From an uncultured Lachnospiraceae bacterium (lineage in GTDB: Bacteria; Bacillota; Clostridia; Lachnospirales; Lachnospiraceae): DNA of 10,971 nt. Position numbers and translations under genes: made by a program. The DNA lies in contig CAJUGJ010000037.1 of NCBI GenBank assembly GCA_910586015.1, positions 1 through 10,971 on the forward strand. The letters are read 5' to 3'. The notes beneath the pieces were generated by a model. It was not told where the DNA came from. It ran no database searches and saw only the letters and a program-made list of their open reading frames with translations. Positions 1 through 6,007 of this stretch are shown here, piece after piece (within the stretch, counting starts at the first letter, position 1; every line of letters begins with the position of its first letter).

Positions 1-55
<55 letters not shown>

Positions 56-60
56 ATAAA

Positions 61-131
61 AGCAGGTGATGGGAATCGAACCCACGTATCTAGCTTGGAA
101 GGCTAGTGTTCTACCATTGAACTACACCTGC
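61..131 (-). tRNA. tRNA-Gly(TCC)
   Basis: The acceptor GCAGGTG pairs with CACCTGC, and the anticodon stem CTAGC/GCTAG encloses CTTCCAA, giving anticodon TCC (Gly, GGA codons). The T loop TTCGATT is canonical and the discriminator is T at 61. CCA is not encoded; the next bases are T-rich, so the end must be added after transcription. It lies 32 nt downstream of tRNA-Pro in the same transcript. Confidence 0.96.
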
Positions 132-163
132 ATATTTCTTTCCAGTAACTTACGGTTGAAACA

Positions 164-238
164 TCGGGGTGACAGGATTCGAACCTGCGACCTCTTGATC
201 CCAAATCAAGCGCTCTAGCCAAACTGAGCCACACCCCG
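164..238 (-). tRNA. tRNA-Pro(TGG)
   Basis: The acceptor CGGGGTG pairs with CACCCCG. The anticodon stem CTTGA/TCAAG encloses TTTGGGA, giving anticodon TGG (Pro). The T loop is TTCGAAT and the discriminator A is at 164. CCA is not encoded (TGT follows). It is the first tRNA of the left array, about 50 nt downstream of the transcription start predicted from the consensus promoter at 295-323. Confidence 0.96.
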
Positions 239-294
239 ATTTACGATGTTTTTCAGAACTTAAAAGTTTCTATCTGTCCTGCAACGCAAGATAT

Positions 295-323
295 ATTATA
301 ATCGATCTTATTTCGATTGTCAA
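295..323 (-). promoter_or_regulatory. Perfect-consensus sigma-A promoter of the left tRNA array, with an A/T-rich UP-like region
   Basis: Reading the minus strand, TTGACA (318-323), a 17-bp spacer and TATAAT (295-300) match the vegetative consensus at all twelve positions. The start should fall near 288, leaving a leader of about 50 nt before tRNA-Pro. Immediately upstream (324-358) are alternating A and T tracts like an UP element bound by RNA polymerase alpha subunits, as known for stable-RNA promoters. I see no hairpin terminator between the phosphoesterase stop (359) and this promoter, so some read-through into the tRNAs is possible. Confidence 0.9.
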
Positions 324-358
324 CCTCTTTTTTAAAAATTTTTAAACTTTTTTTCCTT

Positions 359-853
359 CTAATCTTTTACAAAATTTAATGTAAAATGTGCTTCTCCAAA
401 TCTATCAATTTCCATAATTAAAAATGTTGGAATTCTTTCTTCTTGTCTTGGTTGTGTAATACTTCCCGGATTAACTGCCCAAATAGAAGAATCCTTTAAA
501 TCGATTAAAGGTCGATGTGTATGTCCAAACATAACAATATTTGCACCATTCTCTCTGGCAATTTGTTTAATTGTTTCTGTACCATAATTGACTCCATAAC
601 GGTGCCCATGTGTAAGCATTACATGATATCCTCCAATATCAATCATACACTCTCTTGGTAGTCCAGAAAAGTAATCATTATTGCCTGAAACCATAACGGT
701 TTCACAATCTACTAATGCCTGAATATATTCTTCATCCCCCTCTAAATCTCCTAAATGAATTAGCATATCTACTGGTTTTACTCGTTGATATGCATGTTCT
801 AGATAATTACACCTTCCATGAGAATCGCTGACAATTAATATTTTCTGTTCCAT
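359..853 (-). CDS. YfcE/MJ0936-family metallophosphoesterase
   Basis: This 164-residue protein is a complete single-domain calcineurin-like phosphoesterase, the usual length for YfcE/MJ0936 enzymes, which hydrolyse phosphodiesters with a two-metal centre. All metal motifs are visible: DSHG at 10-13, GD at 35-36, GNND at 57-60, THGH at 81-84, GHTHRP at 110-115, and the closing NPGS at 128-131. It should be cytoplasmic, as there is no signal peptide or membrane segment. Its ATG overlaps the last 19 bases of rdgB and is preceded by GGAG, so it is the third gene of the amidase-rdgB-phosphoesterase operon and probably translationally coupled. The family is well supported; the physiological substrate is unknown. 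Next to rdgB a nucleotide-related role is tempting but is inference only. Confidence 0.93.
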   Translation of the reverse strand: MEQKILIVSDSHGRCNYLEHAYQRVKPVDMLIHLGDLEGDEEYIQALVDCETVMVSGNNDYFSGLPRECMIDIGGYHVMLTHGHRYGVNYGTETIKQIARENGANIVMFGHTHRPLIDLKDSSIWAVNPGSITQPRQEERIPTFLIMEIDRFGEAHFTLNFVKD

Positions 854-1449
854 GATTTCTCCAATTCCTGTAAAAATGGTTTGATTTGGTTTAAAGCTTT
901 CGCACGATGACTAATTTTATTTTTTTGTTCCATAGTAAGCTCTGCTGTAGTACAAGAAAACTCTGGTACATAAAAAATAGGATCATATCCAAAACCATTT
1001 GTTCCTGCAATATTTTCTGCAATTTGTCCTTCAATCACTGCCCGTTCTGTTCGTGTTTGTCCATCAGGAAGTACACAGGCAATTACACAGACAAATCTAG
1101 CTCCTCTTTTTTCTGTTGGAACATTCTTTAATTTGTCCAAAATATATTGGTTTTTAATATCATAAGAGGTTGTTTCTCCCAAAAATCTTGCAGAATAAAC
1201 TCCCGGTGCTTTGTTTAGATAGTCAATCTCTAAACCTGAATCATCCGCAAGTGCAATCTCTCCAGAAAGTTCCACAATGGTTCTTGCTTTAATGATTGCA
1301 TTTTCTTCAAACGTAGTTCCATCTTCTTTAATATCAGTTTGCAAACCTGCCTCTTTTAATGACAAAACCTCAAAGTTTAAATCTTTTAATAATTCACGTA
1401 CCTCTTTCAACTTTCCTTCATTTCTTGTTGCAAAAATAATTTTTCTCAT
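835..1449 (-). CDS. rdgB: XTP/dITP (non-canonical purine NTP) pyrophosphatase, RdgB/HAM1 family
   Basis: This cytoplasmic enzyme hydrolyses dITP, XTP and ITP to the monophosphate plus pyrophosphate, keeping deaminated purines out of DNA and RNA. At 204 residues it has the normal family length, with the expected landmarks: TRN at 8-10 (substrate and phosphate binding), EENA at 48-51, ADDSGLE at 68-74 with the catalytic acidic residues, APGVYSARF at 81-89, TNGFGYDP at 150-157 (base recognition) and SHRAKAL at 180-186. The ATG at 1449 overlaps the stop of the upstream amidase gene as ATGA, and its GGAGG lies inside the last codons of that gene, so translation is probably coupled. The pairing of rdgB with a YfcE-like phosphoesterase is a recurrent arrangement in Firmicutes. 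Confidence 0.97.
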   Translation of the reverse strand: MRKIIFATRNEGKLKEVRELLKDLNFEVLSLKEAGLQTDIKEDGTTFEENAIIKARTIVELSGEIALADDSGLEIDYLNKAPGVYSARFLGETTSYDIKNQYILDKLKNVPTEKRGARFVCVIACVLPDGQTRTERAVIEGQIAENIAGTNGFGYDPIFYVPEFSCTTAELTMEQKNKISHRAKALNQIKPFLQELEKSWNRKY

Positions 1450-2738
1450 GACTCCTCCATCTTTAATTGCTCATAAGCTTTTAAAACTGCATGATATATT
1501 CCAAGAGCTACCGCAGATTGACGTTCTGGATTTACTAAAACCTTTAAGTCTGAACGATTTGTCATATATGCCATCTCTATTAATGCAACTGGCATTTTTG
1601 CAGCTCCGATAATATGCACATTACTACTTCTTGGAATAATTCCTCGATTTGTTAAACCAAACTGTGCACATACTTCCTCTGCACAGATCAAGGCAAATTT
1701 TCTGGAATTGAATCCTTGTATACTATCTTGCTTTTCATTAAATAACACTTCTGTTCCATGTACAGATGTACTTGGATTCGAATTACAGTGAATACTTAAA
1801 AATAAATCTGCTTCCAAATCATTTGCTAAGTTTACTCTTTGATTTAAAGTTAATCTTCTATCCTCAGTACGCGTATAATAAACTTTAATTTCCTCCTGAG
1901 CATCTAATAATTTTTTTAATTCCAAAAGGACATTTAAATTGATATCTTTTTCCCAATAAGAATAGTCTTTAGAATAAGTTCCACTATCTCTTCCTCCATG
2001 TCCAGCATCAACTACAATAATTTTGGAATAAATATCCTTCGGTCGTCGAAGCAAAAGATAATAATAAAATTCATCTTCTCTTTGTTCATATACATATGTT
2101 CGATCAAGCCAAATTGTCAATACAGTCGATAATTCATCTGTTTGTAGAGAAGCAGAAATAATAGGATCGGATGATATAGATGGTATAGGAGTTAATGTTG
2201 GTGTTATAGATATATCAAAAATAGTAGGTGTTATAGTAGAAGATGCCTGTATAGGTGTAGGTGTCGGTAATGGACTAGGGCTTGGTGTAGGAATCTCATT
2301 TTGAAATAATTTTGAACCTCTTACTCGGTAAATATTCCCATTATAAGAAGAAGCCAAACTTCCTTCTAATGTAATCTTAATACATCTATCTACTGCTAAA
2401 TCCTCTAAAATAATATTGGGATTCTTTCCTAATGATTCCTTTTCCAATAAAATTGCAGTATAATCAGAATCTCTTAACTCTTCATACACGATAGAACCTG
2501 CTACCTTTGGAATTTTACTCCATACATCAGTTGGAAAAACAGGGATTTGTTCTGGATTTGTTGGACTTATTGGTAAAGTTGGTGCTTGGCTTAACTGTTG
2601 ATCATCTTGTTCATTTTTTATATCTTTTTGTTGTTTCCAAAATTGATTTTCAGGTACTGTTAAAGAGAGTAAAGCCATAATGAATAGTACAATTCCACTT
2701 AAAATTGCTATTTTTTTTAATCTTTCGTTTCCTATCAT
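1446..2738 (-). CDS. Membrane-anchored N-acetylmuramoyl-L-alanine amidase (Amidase_3)
   Basis: This enzyme cleaves the bond between N-acetylmuramic acid and L-alanine in peptidoglycan and works outside the membrane. A positively charged start (KK at 8-9) and a hydrophobic stretch at about 10-27 form an uncleaved anchor or signal peptide. The catalytic domain spans about 240-425, with zinc ligands H247 (VVDAGHGGRDSG), E263 (YWEKD) and H317 (SIHCNSN) and catalytic E388 (LIEMAYMTN), so it looks active. Residues 80-140 and 200-232 are beta-rich and look like the two halves of an AMIN-like domain, separated by a Pro/Thr/Ser-rich linker at about 150-190. The ATG at 2738 follows GAGG by 8 nt. It is the first gene of the operon with rdgB and the phosphoesterase. 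The role (cell separation, germination or remodelling) cannot be told from sequence. Confidence 0.94.
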   Translation of the reverse strand: MIGNERLKKIAILSGIVLFIMALLSLTVPENQFWKQQKDIKNEQDDQQLSQAPTLPISPTNPEQIPVFPTDVWSKIPKVAGSIVYEELRDSDYTAILLEKESLGKNPNIILEDLAVDRCIKITLEGSLASSYNGNIYRVRGSKLFQNEIPTPSPSPLPTPTPIQASSTITPTIFDISITPTLTPIPSISSDPIISASLQTDELSTVLTIWLDRTYVYEQREDEFYYYLLLRRPKDIYSKIIVVDAGHGGRDSGTYSKDYSYWEKDINLNVLLELKKLLDAQEEIKVYYTRTEDRRLTLNQRVNLANDLEADLFLSIHCNSNPSTSVHGTEVLFNEKQDSIQGFNSRKFALICAEEVCAQFGLTNRGIIPRSSNVHIIGAAKMPVALIEMAYMTNRSDLKVLVNPERQSAVALGIYHAVLKAYEQLKMEES

Positions 2739-2781
2739 CTTTTTTTCCTCATTTCTATCTACTCCCTTTTACATCTTTTTT

Positions 2782-2810
2782 AGTATACAATGTTTTTTTT
2801 TAATCCACAA
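2782..2810 (-). promoter_or_regulatory. Sigma-A promoter of the amidase-rdgB-phosphoesterase operon
   Basis: On the minus strand TTGTGG (2805-2810), a 17-bp spacer containing a nine-A tract, and TATACT (2782-2787) lie 44 bp upstream of the amidase ATG. The -10 differs from consensus by one base and the -35 matches at the key TTG. Bent A-tract DNA in the spacer is unusual and could affect strength. Confidence 0.65.
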
Positions 2811-2837
2811 TAGAATATTTGATTTTTGTTTTCAATC

Positions 2838-2866
2838 TTGTTACAATATATTTGACAATTTATATA
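2838..2866 (+). promoter_or_regulatory. Probable sigma-A promoter of the lipase-like gene
   Basis: TTGTTA (2838-2843), a 17-bp spacer and TATATA (2861-2866) precede the gene by about 37 bp. A perfect TTGACA also lies at 2852-2857 but has no good -10 at 16-18 bp, so the first pair is preferred. It diverges from the amidase promoter only about 30 bp away. Confidence 0.5.
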
Positions 2867-2886
2867 AAACAATGAGCATATTTGAA

Positions 2887-2892
2887 AGGAGG
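2887..2892 (+). promoter_or_regulatory. Ribosome binding site that fixes a TTG start
   Basis: AGGAGG followed by AGAG gives strong pairing to the 16S tail and sits 11 nt (7 nt from the end of GGAGAG) before TTG at 2904. No ATG or GTG occurs in frame nearby; the first internal methionine is residue 38, inside the oxyanion motif. TTG is therefore the start. Confidence 0.75.
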
Positions 2893-2903
2893 AGAGTATT
2901 AAA

Positions 2904-3821
2904 TTGGATCAAGAAAAAATTTCTATTATTCAAAATGATAATTACGAAACTATCTTATATCCTAAATATTGTAACTTTACATCTCCAATTGGCTCTGTAT
3001 TAGTTTTTCACGGAATGGCAGAACATCATGCACGTTATTATGATTTCGCAGATGATTTAAACTCTAAACATTATGATGTTTATCTCTATGATCATCGTGG
3101 TCATGGAACAGAACAAAAATTAGAAGACCTTGGATTTTTCTCTGAAAAAGAGGGATGGCAGCGGGTTCTTTTAGATGCCTTAGAGGTAATTAATTATCTA
3201 AAAAAACATAACCGCTGTAAAAAATTATTTTTGTTTGGACATAGTATGGGTTCTCTTATTCTAAGAAATGTAATTCAATATTATGACAATATAGATGGAG
3301 TTATTATTTGTGGAACTACTTTTCCATCCCCAATGCGTTCTTTTATGGGATCGCTTGTTGCAGGAACTAGTCGTCGTTTTTTTGGAGCAAGGCATCGTGC
3401 TAAGATTATAGATGCTCTTCTTTTTGGAGGCAAACAATACAAACAATTTTGTGATCGAACTACATTTGACTGGTTGTCCAGAAATAATCTGTCCAATGGA
3501 ATTTATATTAATGATCCCTATTGTGGCTTTATTTGTACTTCTAGTTTTTATTGTGACTTAATAAAGCTTGCTTCTAATGCTTCCAAACAAAGTCTAATTC
3601 AGAAAACTAGAACCGATCTTCCTATTTTTATTATCAGTGGCACACACGATCCCGTTGGTAACTGTGGTAAAGAAGTTACTTCTTATTTTCAGCTTCTTCA
3701 ACGCCTTGGATTTAAAAGTGTAGAATGTATCTTATACGAAGAAGGTCGACATGAGCTTTTAAACGAATTAAACCGTACTCAAATCATAGAAGATATTTTT
3801 AATTGGCTTTTTAAACATTAA
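2904..3821 (+). CDS. Alpha/beta hydrolase, monoacylglycerol lipase-like (Hydrolase_4 family)
   Basis: This 305-residue cytoplasmic protein has the complete alpha/beta-hydrolase triad: nucleophile S114 in GHSMGS (112-117), acid D249 in SGTHDP, and H283 in GRHE. The oxyanion segment FHGMAEH (35-41) and DHRGHG (63-68) are typical of the monoacylglycerol lipase/lysophospholipase group, which hydrolyses small acyl-glycerol esters. The lid region (about 140-230) is less typical and rich in Cys and Tyr, so substrate choice is open. It starts with TTG behind a strong AGGAGG. It is a single-gene transcript, divergent from the amidase operon and convergent with the rRNA methyltransferase gene; its terminator lies at 3825-3865. 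The family is confident; a lipid or lysophospholipid substrate is inferred from the family. Confidence 0.88.
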   Translation: MDQEKISIIQNDNYETILYPKYCNFTSPIGSVLVFHGMAEHHARYYDFADDLNSKHYDVYLYDHRGHGTEQKLEDLGFFSEKEGWQRVLLDALEVINYLKKHNRCKKLFLFGHSMGSLILRNVIQYYDNIDGVIICGTTFPSPMRSFMGSLVAGTSRRFFGARHRAKIIDALLFGGKQYKQFCDRTTFDWLSRNNLSNGIYINDPYCGFICTSSFYCDLIKLASNASKQSLIQKTRTDLPIFIISGTHDPVGNCGKEVTSYFQLLQRLGFKSVECILYEEGRHELLNELNRTQIIEDIFNWLFKH

Positions 3822-3824
3822 TTC

Positions 3825-3865
3825 TTTACTCCGGATAGCATCTACTGTTCGGAGTAAAATTTTTT
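3825..3865 (+). terminator. Terminator of the lipase-like gene, overlapping the end of the opposing gene
   Basis: TTTACTCCG (3825-3833) pairs perfectly with CGGAGTAAA (3850-3858) around a 16-nt loop, followed by ATTTTTT. The run of T lies on the plus side, so it stops the lipase transcript. The right arm also encodes the last residues of the minus-strand methyltransferase, whose stop codon sits in the loop. No T tract follows on the minus side. Confidence 0.75.
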
Positions 3866-4999
3866 AGGAGGTCGTGGACCTAAAAATTGATAAAAATATG
3901 TTTTTATCATTCCATTATATATCTTTCTATTCCTATCTGATTTTCTGCCAAGATAATGTTGTACCTCTTCAAAACTTGTAATAATAAAAAAGGACCAAGT
4001 ATCTAATCTTTGAAAGATCTCTCCTATTTCTCTATATAACTTTGGAAGTTCATCCTTTTCTGAAATTCTTTCTCCATATGGTGGATTCGTAAGAATAAAT
4101 CCATACTTTTTATTACTATACAATTCACTGACTGGACGCTGTTGAAAATGAATTTGATCTGCGACTCCTGCAAGCTGTGCATTTTGTCTTGCTGCCTGAA
4201 TAACTTCTCCGTCAATATCAAAACCCTGCAAATTCATTTTAATATTGTGTATAATCTGATCATTTGCTTCTTCAACTGCTGCATACCATAACTTTTTTGG
4301 TAAAAAGTTTTTCCACTGTTCTGCTAAAAATTCACGATTCATTCCTGGTGCAATATGAGCACCAATTAATGCTGCCTCAATTGGAAATGTTCCGCTTCCA
4401 CAAAATGGGTCTACAAGGATTCGATCTCTATTCCAAGGAGTAAGCAAAATTAATGCTGCTGCCAAAGTTTCTTTAATTGGTGCTTTACTTGTTAATTTGC
4501 GATATCCTCTCTTATGCAAAGATTCCCCTGAAGTATCAATTCCTATTGTTACCTCATCTTTTAAAATAGATACCCTGATAGGATAACTATTTCCTGTTTC
4601 TTCAAACCAAGTAATATGATATTGTGTCTTTAATCGTTCTACTATCGCCTTTTTCATAATTGATTGAATATCAGAAGGACTGAATAATTTACTTCGAATA
4701 GATGCAGCTTTTGTAACCCAAAACTTTCCATCTTTCGGAATGAACTGTTCCCATTCCAATTTTTTTGTCTTTTCAAACAATTCGTCAAAAGTTTGTGCCT
4801 GAAATCTTCCTATTTGAAGTAAAACTCGTTCTGCTGTTCTTAAAAATAAATTTGCTCGACAGATTGCTCCCTCATCTCCTGTAAAGCAAACCTTGCCATC
4901 CTCTACTCGTGTAATCTCATATCCTAGATCACTAATTTCTTTTTTTAAAACGGATTCCAAACCAAAATGACATGGTGCAATATATTCATACTGACTCAT
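3842..4999 (-). CDS. rlmL: THUMP-domain class I SAM-dependent rRNA (guanine-N2) methyltransferase, RlmL/YpsC type
   Basis: The 385-residue protein matches the YpsC-type, single-methyltransferase form related to the N-terminal half of E. coli RlmL/RlmKL. These enzymes methylate the N2 of a guanine in 23S rRNA using S-adenosylmethionine. Residues about 1-155 form the N-terminal ferredoxin-like and THUMP RNA-binding region. The Rossmann domain follows, with the SAM loop DPFCGSG at 197-203, an acidic strand end at FDID (270-273), and the catalytic NPPYGER at 305-311, which marks amino-group methyltransferases. I chose ATG 4999 because GGAGG lies 6 nt upstream. A TTG at 5011 in the same frame overlaps that ribosome binding site and lacks one of its own. 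It has its own promoter (5052-5080) downstream of the rhodanese gene. The exact target base is not readable from sequence. Confidence 0.93.
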   Translation of the reverse strand: MSQYEYIAPCHFGLESVLKKEISDLGYEITRVEDGKVCFTGDEGAICRANLFLRTAERVLLQIGRFQAQTFDELFEKTKKLEWEQFIPKDGKFWVTKAASIRSKLFSPSDIQSIMKKAIVERLKTQYHITWFEETGNSYPIRVSILKDEVTIGIDTSGESLHKRGYRKLTSKAPIKETLAAALILLTPWNRDRILVDPFCGSGTFPIEAALIGAHIAPGMNREFLAEQWKNFLPKKLWYAAVEEANDQIIHNIKMNLQGFDIDGEVIQAARQNAQLAGVADQIHFQQRPVSELYSNKKYGFILTNPPYGERISEKDELPKLYREIGEIFQRLDTWSFFIITSFEEVQHYLGRKSDRNRKIYNGMIKTYFYQFLGPRPPKKFYSEQ

Positions 5000-5009
5000 T
5001 TTTTCCTCC

Positions 5010-5060
5010 AATTACAATAGAATATGGGAAGGTTAACCTTCCACACATTCCATTGTAATT
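5010..5060 (-). promoter_or_regulatory. 51-nt inverted repeat in the methyltransferase leader
   Basis: Two arms (5010-5034 and 5035-5060) form about 23 base pairs with one bulge, centred on the perfect 16-bp palindrome GGAAGGTTAACCTTCC (5027-5042). The two A/C mismatches on the plus strand (24/46 and 19/51 of the 5000s) become U-G pairs in minus-strand RNA. The ribosome binding site GGAGG (5005-5009) begins directly after the hairpin. It could be an RNA structure controlling rlmL, a protein operator at the start site, or both; no T tract follows, so it is not a terminator. Confidence 0.75.
5033..5053 (-). other. Possible 6-codon leader peptide (MECVEG)
   Basis: ATG at 5053 opens M-E-C-V-E-G-stop. 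It has AGGAG (5061-5065) 7 nt upstream, an ideal placement. The frame ends at the apex of the inverted repeat. It could be translated only from transcripts that enter from the rhodanese gene, because the predicted rlmL promoter's -10 overlaps its ATG. Such a short frame can occur by chance. Confidence 0.25.
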
Positions 5061-5080
5061 CTCCTATGACAATCCGTCAA
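5052..5080 (-). promoter_or_regulatory. Sigma-A promoter of the methyltransferase gene
   Basis: TTGACG (5075-5080), a 17-bp spacer and TACAAT (5052-5057) on the minus strand differ from consensus by one base each. The predicted start is near 5044, so the transcript would begin directly with the hairpin GGAAGG-UUAA-CCUUCC. This gives rlmL its own promoter within the 106-bp gap after the rhodanese gene. Confidence 0.7.
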
Positions 5081-5105
5081 TGAAAAAGCGATCTCTTCAA
5101 CAAAT

Positions 5106-5465
5106 TTAAGGTTTTGCGCCTTTTGTGTACATACCACGATATACTCGGTATCCACCATATAGATTTACAACATGAATTCCTTCTCTATATAAATCTCTGG
5201 CAGCAAGCATACTGGTATTTCCACGATCACAATACAGAACTAATTTTTCAATTTGCCTGTTTTGTCTTTGCTCCTGCTGTGTTATTAATGTTTCGATTCG
5301 CTTTATAAATTCTTTTGTTTCCTCTTCTTCATCATATACAAGATTCCATGCTCCCGGAATATGGCTTTGAATATACTCTTTTTCTTCACGTAAATCTACG
5401 ATTAAAACGTTTGCTTTTCCGATGTACTTATAAACATCCCTCATACGGATTGTTTCAAAGCACAT
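5106..5465 (-). CDS. Rhodanese-like domain protein
   Basis: This is a single small rhodanese (sulfurtransferase) domain of 119 residues, the usual length for one domain. Such proteins carry sulfur as a persulfide on an active-site cysteine, here C79 in CDRGNTS, at the normal position after the strand LVLY. Other landmarks are VLIVDLREEKEY (20-31), SHIPGAWN (34-41) and the closing GGYRVYRG. No signal peptide is seen, so it is probably cytoplasmic. I prefer ATG 5465 because AGAAAGTGGGTGATCG just upstream matches most of the 16S anti-SD complement at good spacing. A GTG at 5477 would add four residues but has no clear site. It precedes rlmL on the same strand with a 106-bp gap. The sulfur acceptor is unknown. 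Confidence 0.85.
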   Translation of the reverse strand: MCFETIRMRDVYKYIGKANVLIVDLREEKEYIQSHIPGAWNLVYDEEEETKEFIKRIETLITQQEQRQNRQIEKLVLYCDRGNTSMLAARDLYREGIHVVNLYGGYRVYRGMYTKGAKP

Positions 5466-5466
5466 T

Positions 5467-5482
5467 CGATCACCCACTTTCT
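5467..5482 (-). promoter_or_regulatory. Extended, degenerate ribosome binding site of the rhodanese gene
   Basis: AGAAAGTGGGTGATCG agrees at 13 of 16 positions with AGAAAGGAGGTGATCC, the full complement of a typical 16S 3' tail. Its core lies about 7 nt before ATG 5465. The central core is imperfect while the flanks match, which is uncommon, and it decides between the ATG and GTG starts. Confidence 0.55.
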
Positions 5483-5505
5483 TTATTCCAAAAAACTCTC
5501 CCCCT

Positions 5506-5534
5506 ACTATAATCTATTCCTTTTCTTAAAGAAC
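5506..5534 (-). promoter_or_regulatory. Weak candidate promoter of the rhodanese gene
   Basis: TATAGT (5506-5511 on the minus strand) is one base from the -10 consensus. The 17-bp-spaced hexamer GTTCTT (5529-5534) is a poor -35. A promoter is needed here because a strong terminator lies just upstream at 5555-5602. Confidence 0.35.
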
Positions 5535-5554
5535 GTGCGTAAGATCTTATTTTA

Positions 5555-5602
5555 ACAAAAAAAACCGTCTGTATTTGAATTAAATACAGACGGTTTTTTG
5601 TT
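5555..5602 (-). terminator. Strong two-way terminator after the Asn-rich gene
   Basis: AAACCGTCTGTATTT and AAATACAGACGGTTT form a perfect stem around the 5-nt loop GAATT. Eight A lie on the left and six T on the right, so each strand has a U tract. On the minus strand it ends the Asn-rich gene, whose stop is at 5622. It would also stop any plus-strand transcript. Confidence 0.9.
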
Positions 5603-5621
5603 ATTTTTCCTTTACTGCAAA

Positions 5622-5810
5622 TTACTGATTATTCTTGGAGCTATTGCGGTAGGAATTCTGAGAATTATTTTGAGTGCTGTTCTGAGAATCGTTCTGAGTG
5701 CTGTTACGGGAACAATTTTTTGAAGTATTTTGAGTAGAGTTATTGCTGTTGTTCTGATTTGCATTTTTTAAATTCTTAGAACCGTTTTCACTATAATTTT
5801 CTGTAGTCAT
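5622..5810 (-). CDS. Small Asn/Ser/Gln/Thr-rich repeat protein, unknown function
   Basis: I do not recognise this 62-residue protein. It is very low in complexity: residues from about 20 onward are mostly N, S, Q, T and K, arranged as imperfect 8-residue repeats beginning NSTQN (at 24, 36 and 44), then NSYRN and NSSKN. There is one cysteine (C33), no hydrophobic core, no signal peptide and no membrane helix, so it is probably disordered. Translation is well supported: ATG 5810 follows AGGAGG by 7 nt, and a strong terminator lies 20 bp after the stop. It stands alone, with no clear sigma-A promoter upstream but a duplicated 17-bp box at 5838-5879. Short Asn-rich proteins occur in spore-forming Clostridia, so a spore or coat role is possible, but this is a guess. 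Confidence 0.7.
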   Translation of the reverse strand: MTTENYSENGSKNLKNANQNNSNNSTQNTSKNCSRNSTQNDSQNSTQNNSQNSYRNSSKNNQ

Positions 5811-5837
5811 GATTTTTCCTCCTGAAATCTAAATTGA

Positions 5838-5879
5838 TTTTACAAGAGTTAGTATTCTCCATTTTTACAAGATTAGTAT
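5838..5879. repeat. Direct repeat upstream of the Asn-rich gene
   Basis: TTTTACAAGAGTTAGTAT (5838-5855) and TTTTACAAGATTAGTAT (5863-5879) differ by one inserted base and are spaced 25 bp start to start. They lie 28-69 bp before the ATG, where promoter or regulator sites belong. No standard promoter could be fitted here, so these boxes may be an alternative-sigma or regulator target, or a small duplication. Confidence 0.65.
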
Positions 5880-5972
5880 GGAAATTTATTCCAATTCACG
5901 ATTATTATTCCGTTCTATCAAATATAAAAAATGGAACATAGCAAAAAATATTTCAAAAACATAAAAAAAGGG

Positions 5973-6001
5973 TTGCAATTATTCTCAAAATGTATTACTA
6001 T
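5973..6001 (+). promoter_or_regulatory. Sigma-A-like promoter of a candidate small RNA
   Basis: TTGCAA (5973-5978), a 17-bp spacer and TACTAT (5996-6001) predict a start near 6008. That is exactly where an 8-bp hairpin begins. No coding sequence follows on this strand, so the promoter would serve the small RNA only. Confidence 0.6.
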
Positions 6002-6007
6002 ATAGGT

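Noticed and set aside
907..1612. Open frames on the plus strand opposite rdgB and the amidase
   Set aside because: They lie opposite clearly conserved genes, have no binding sites and show no recognisable protein features.
2852..2857. Perfect TTGACA as the -35 of the lipase-like gene
   Set aside because: No acceptable -10 lies 16-18 bp downstream (AGCATA at 17); the TTGTTA/TATATA pair fits better.
5000..5011. TTG at 5011 as the start of the rRNA methyltransferase
   Set aside because: The codon overlaps the GGAGG that serves ATG 4999 and has no binding site of its own.
5821..5945. Sporulation-sigma promoter (CATACTA at about 5873-5879 on the minus strand) for the Asn-rich gene
   Set aside because: The -10 resembles sigma-G/E types but no matching -35 was found at the required spacing.
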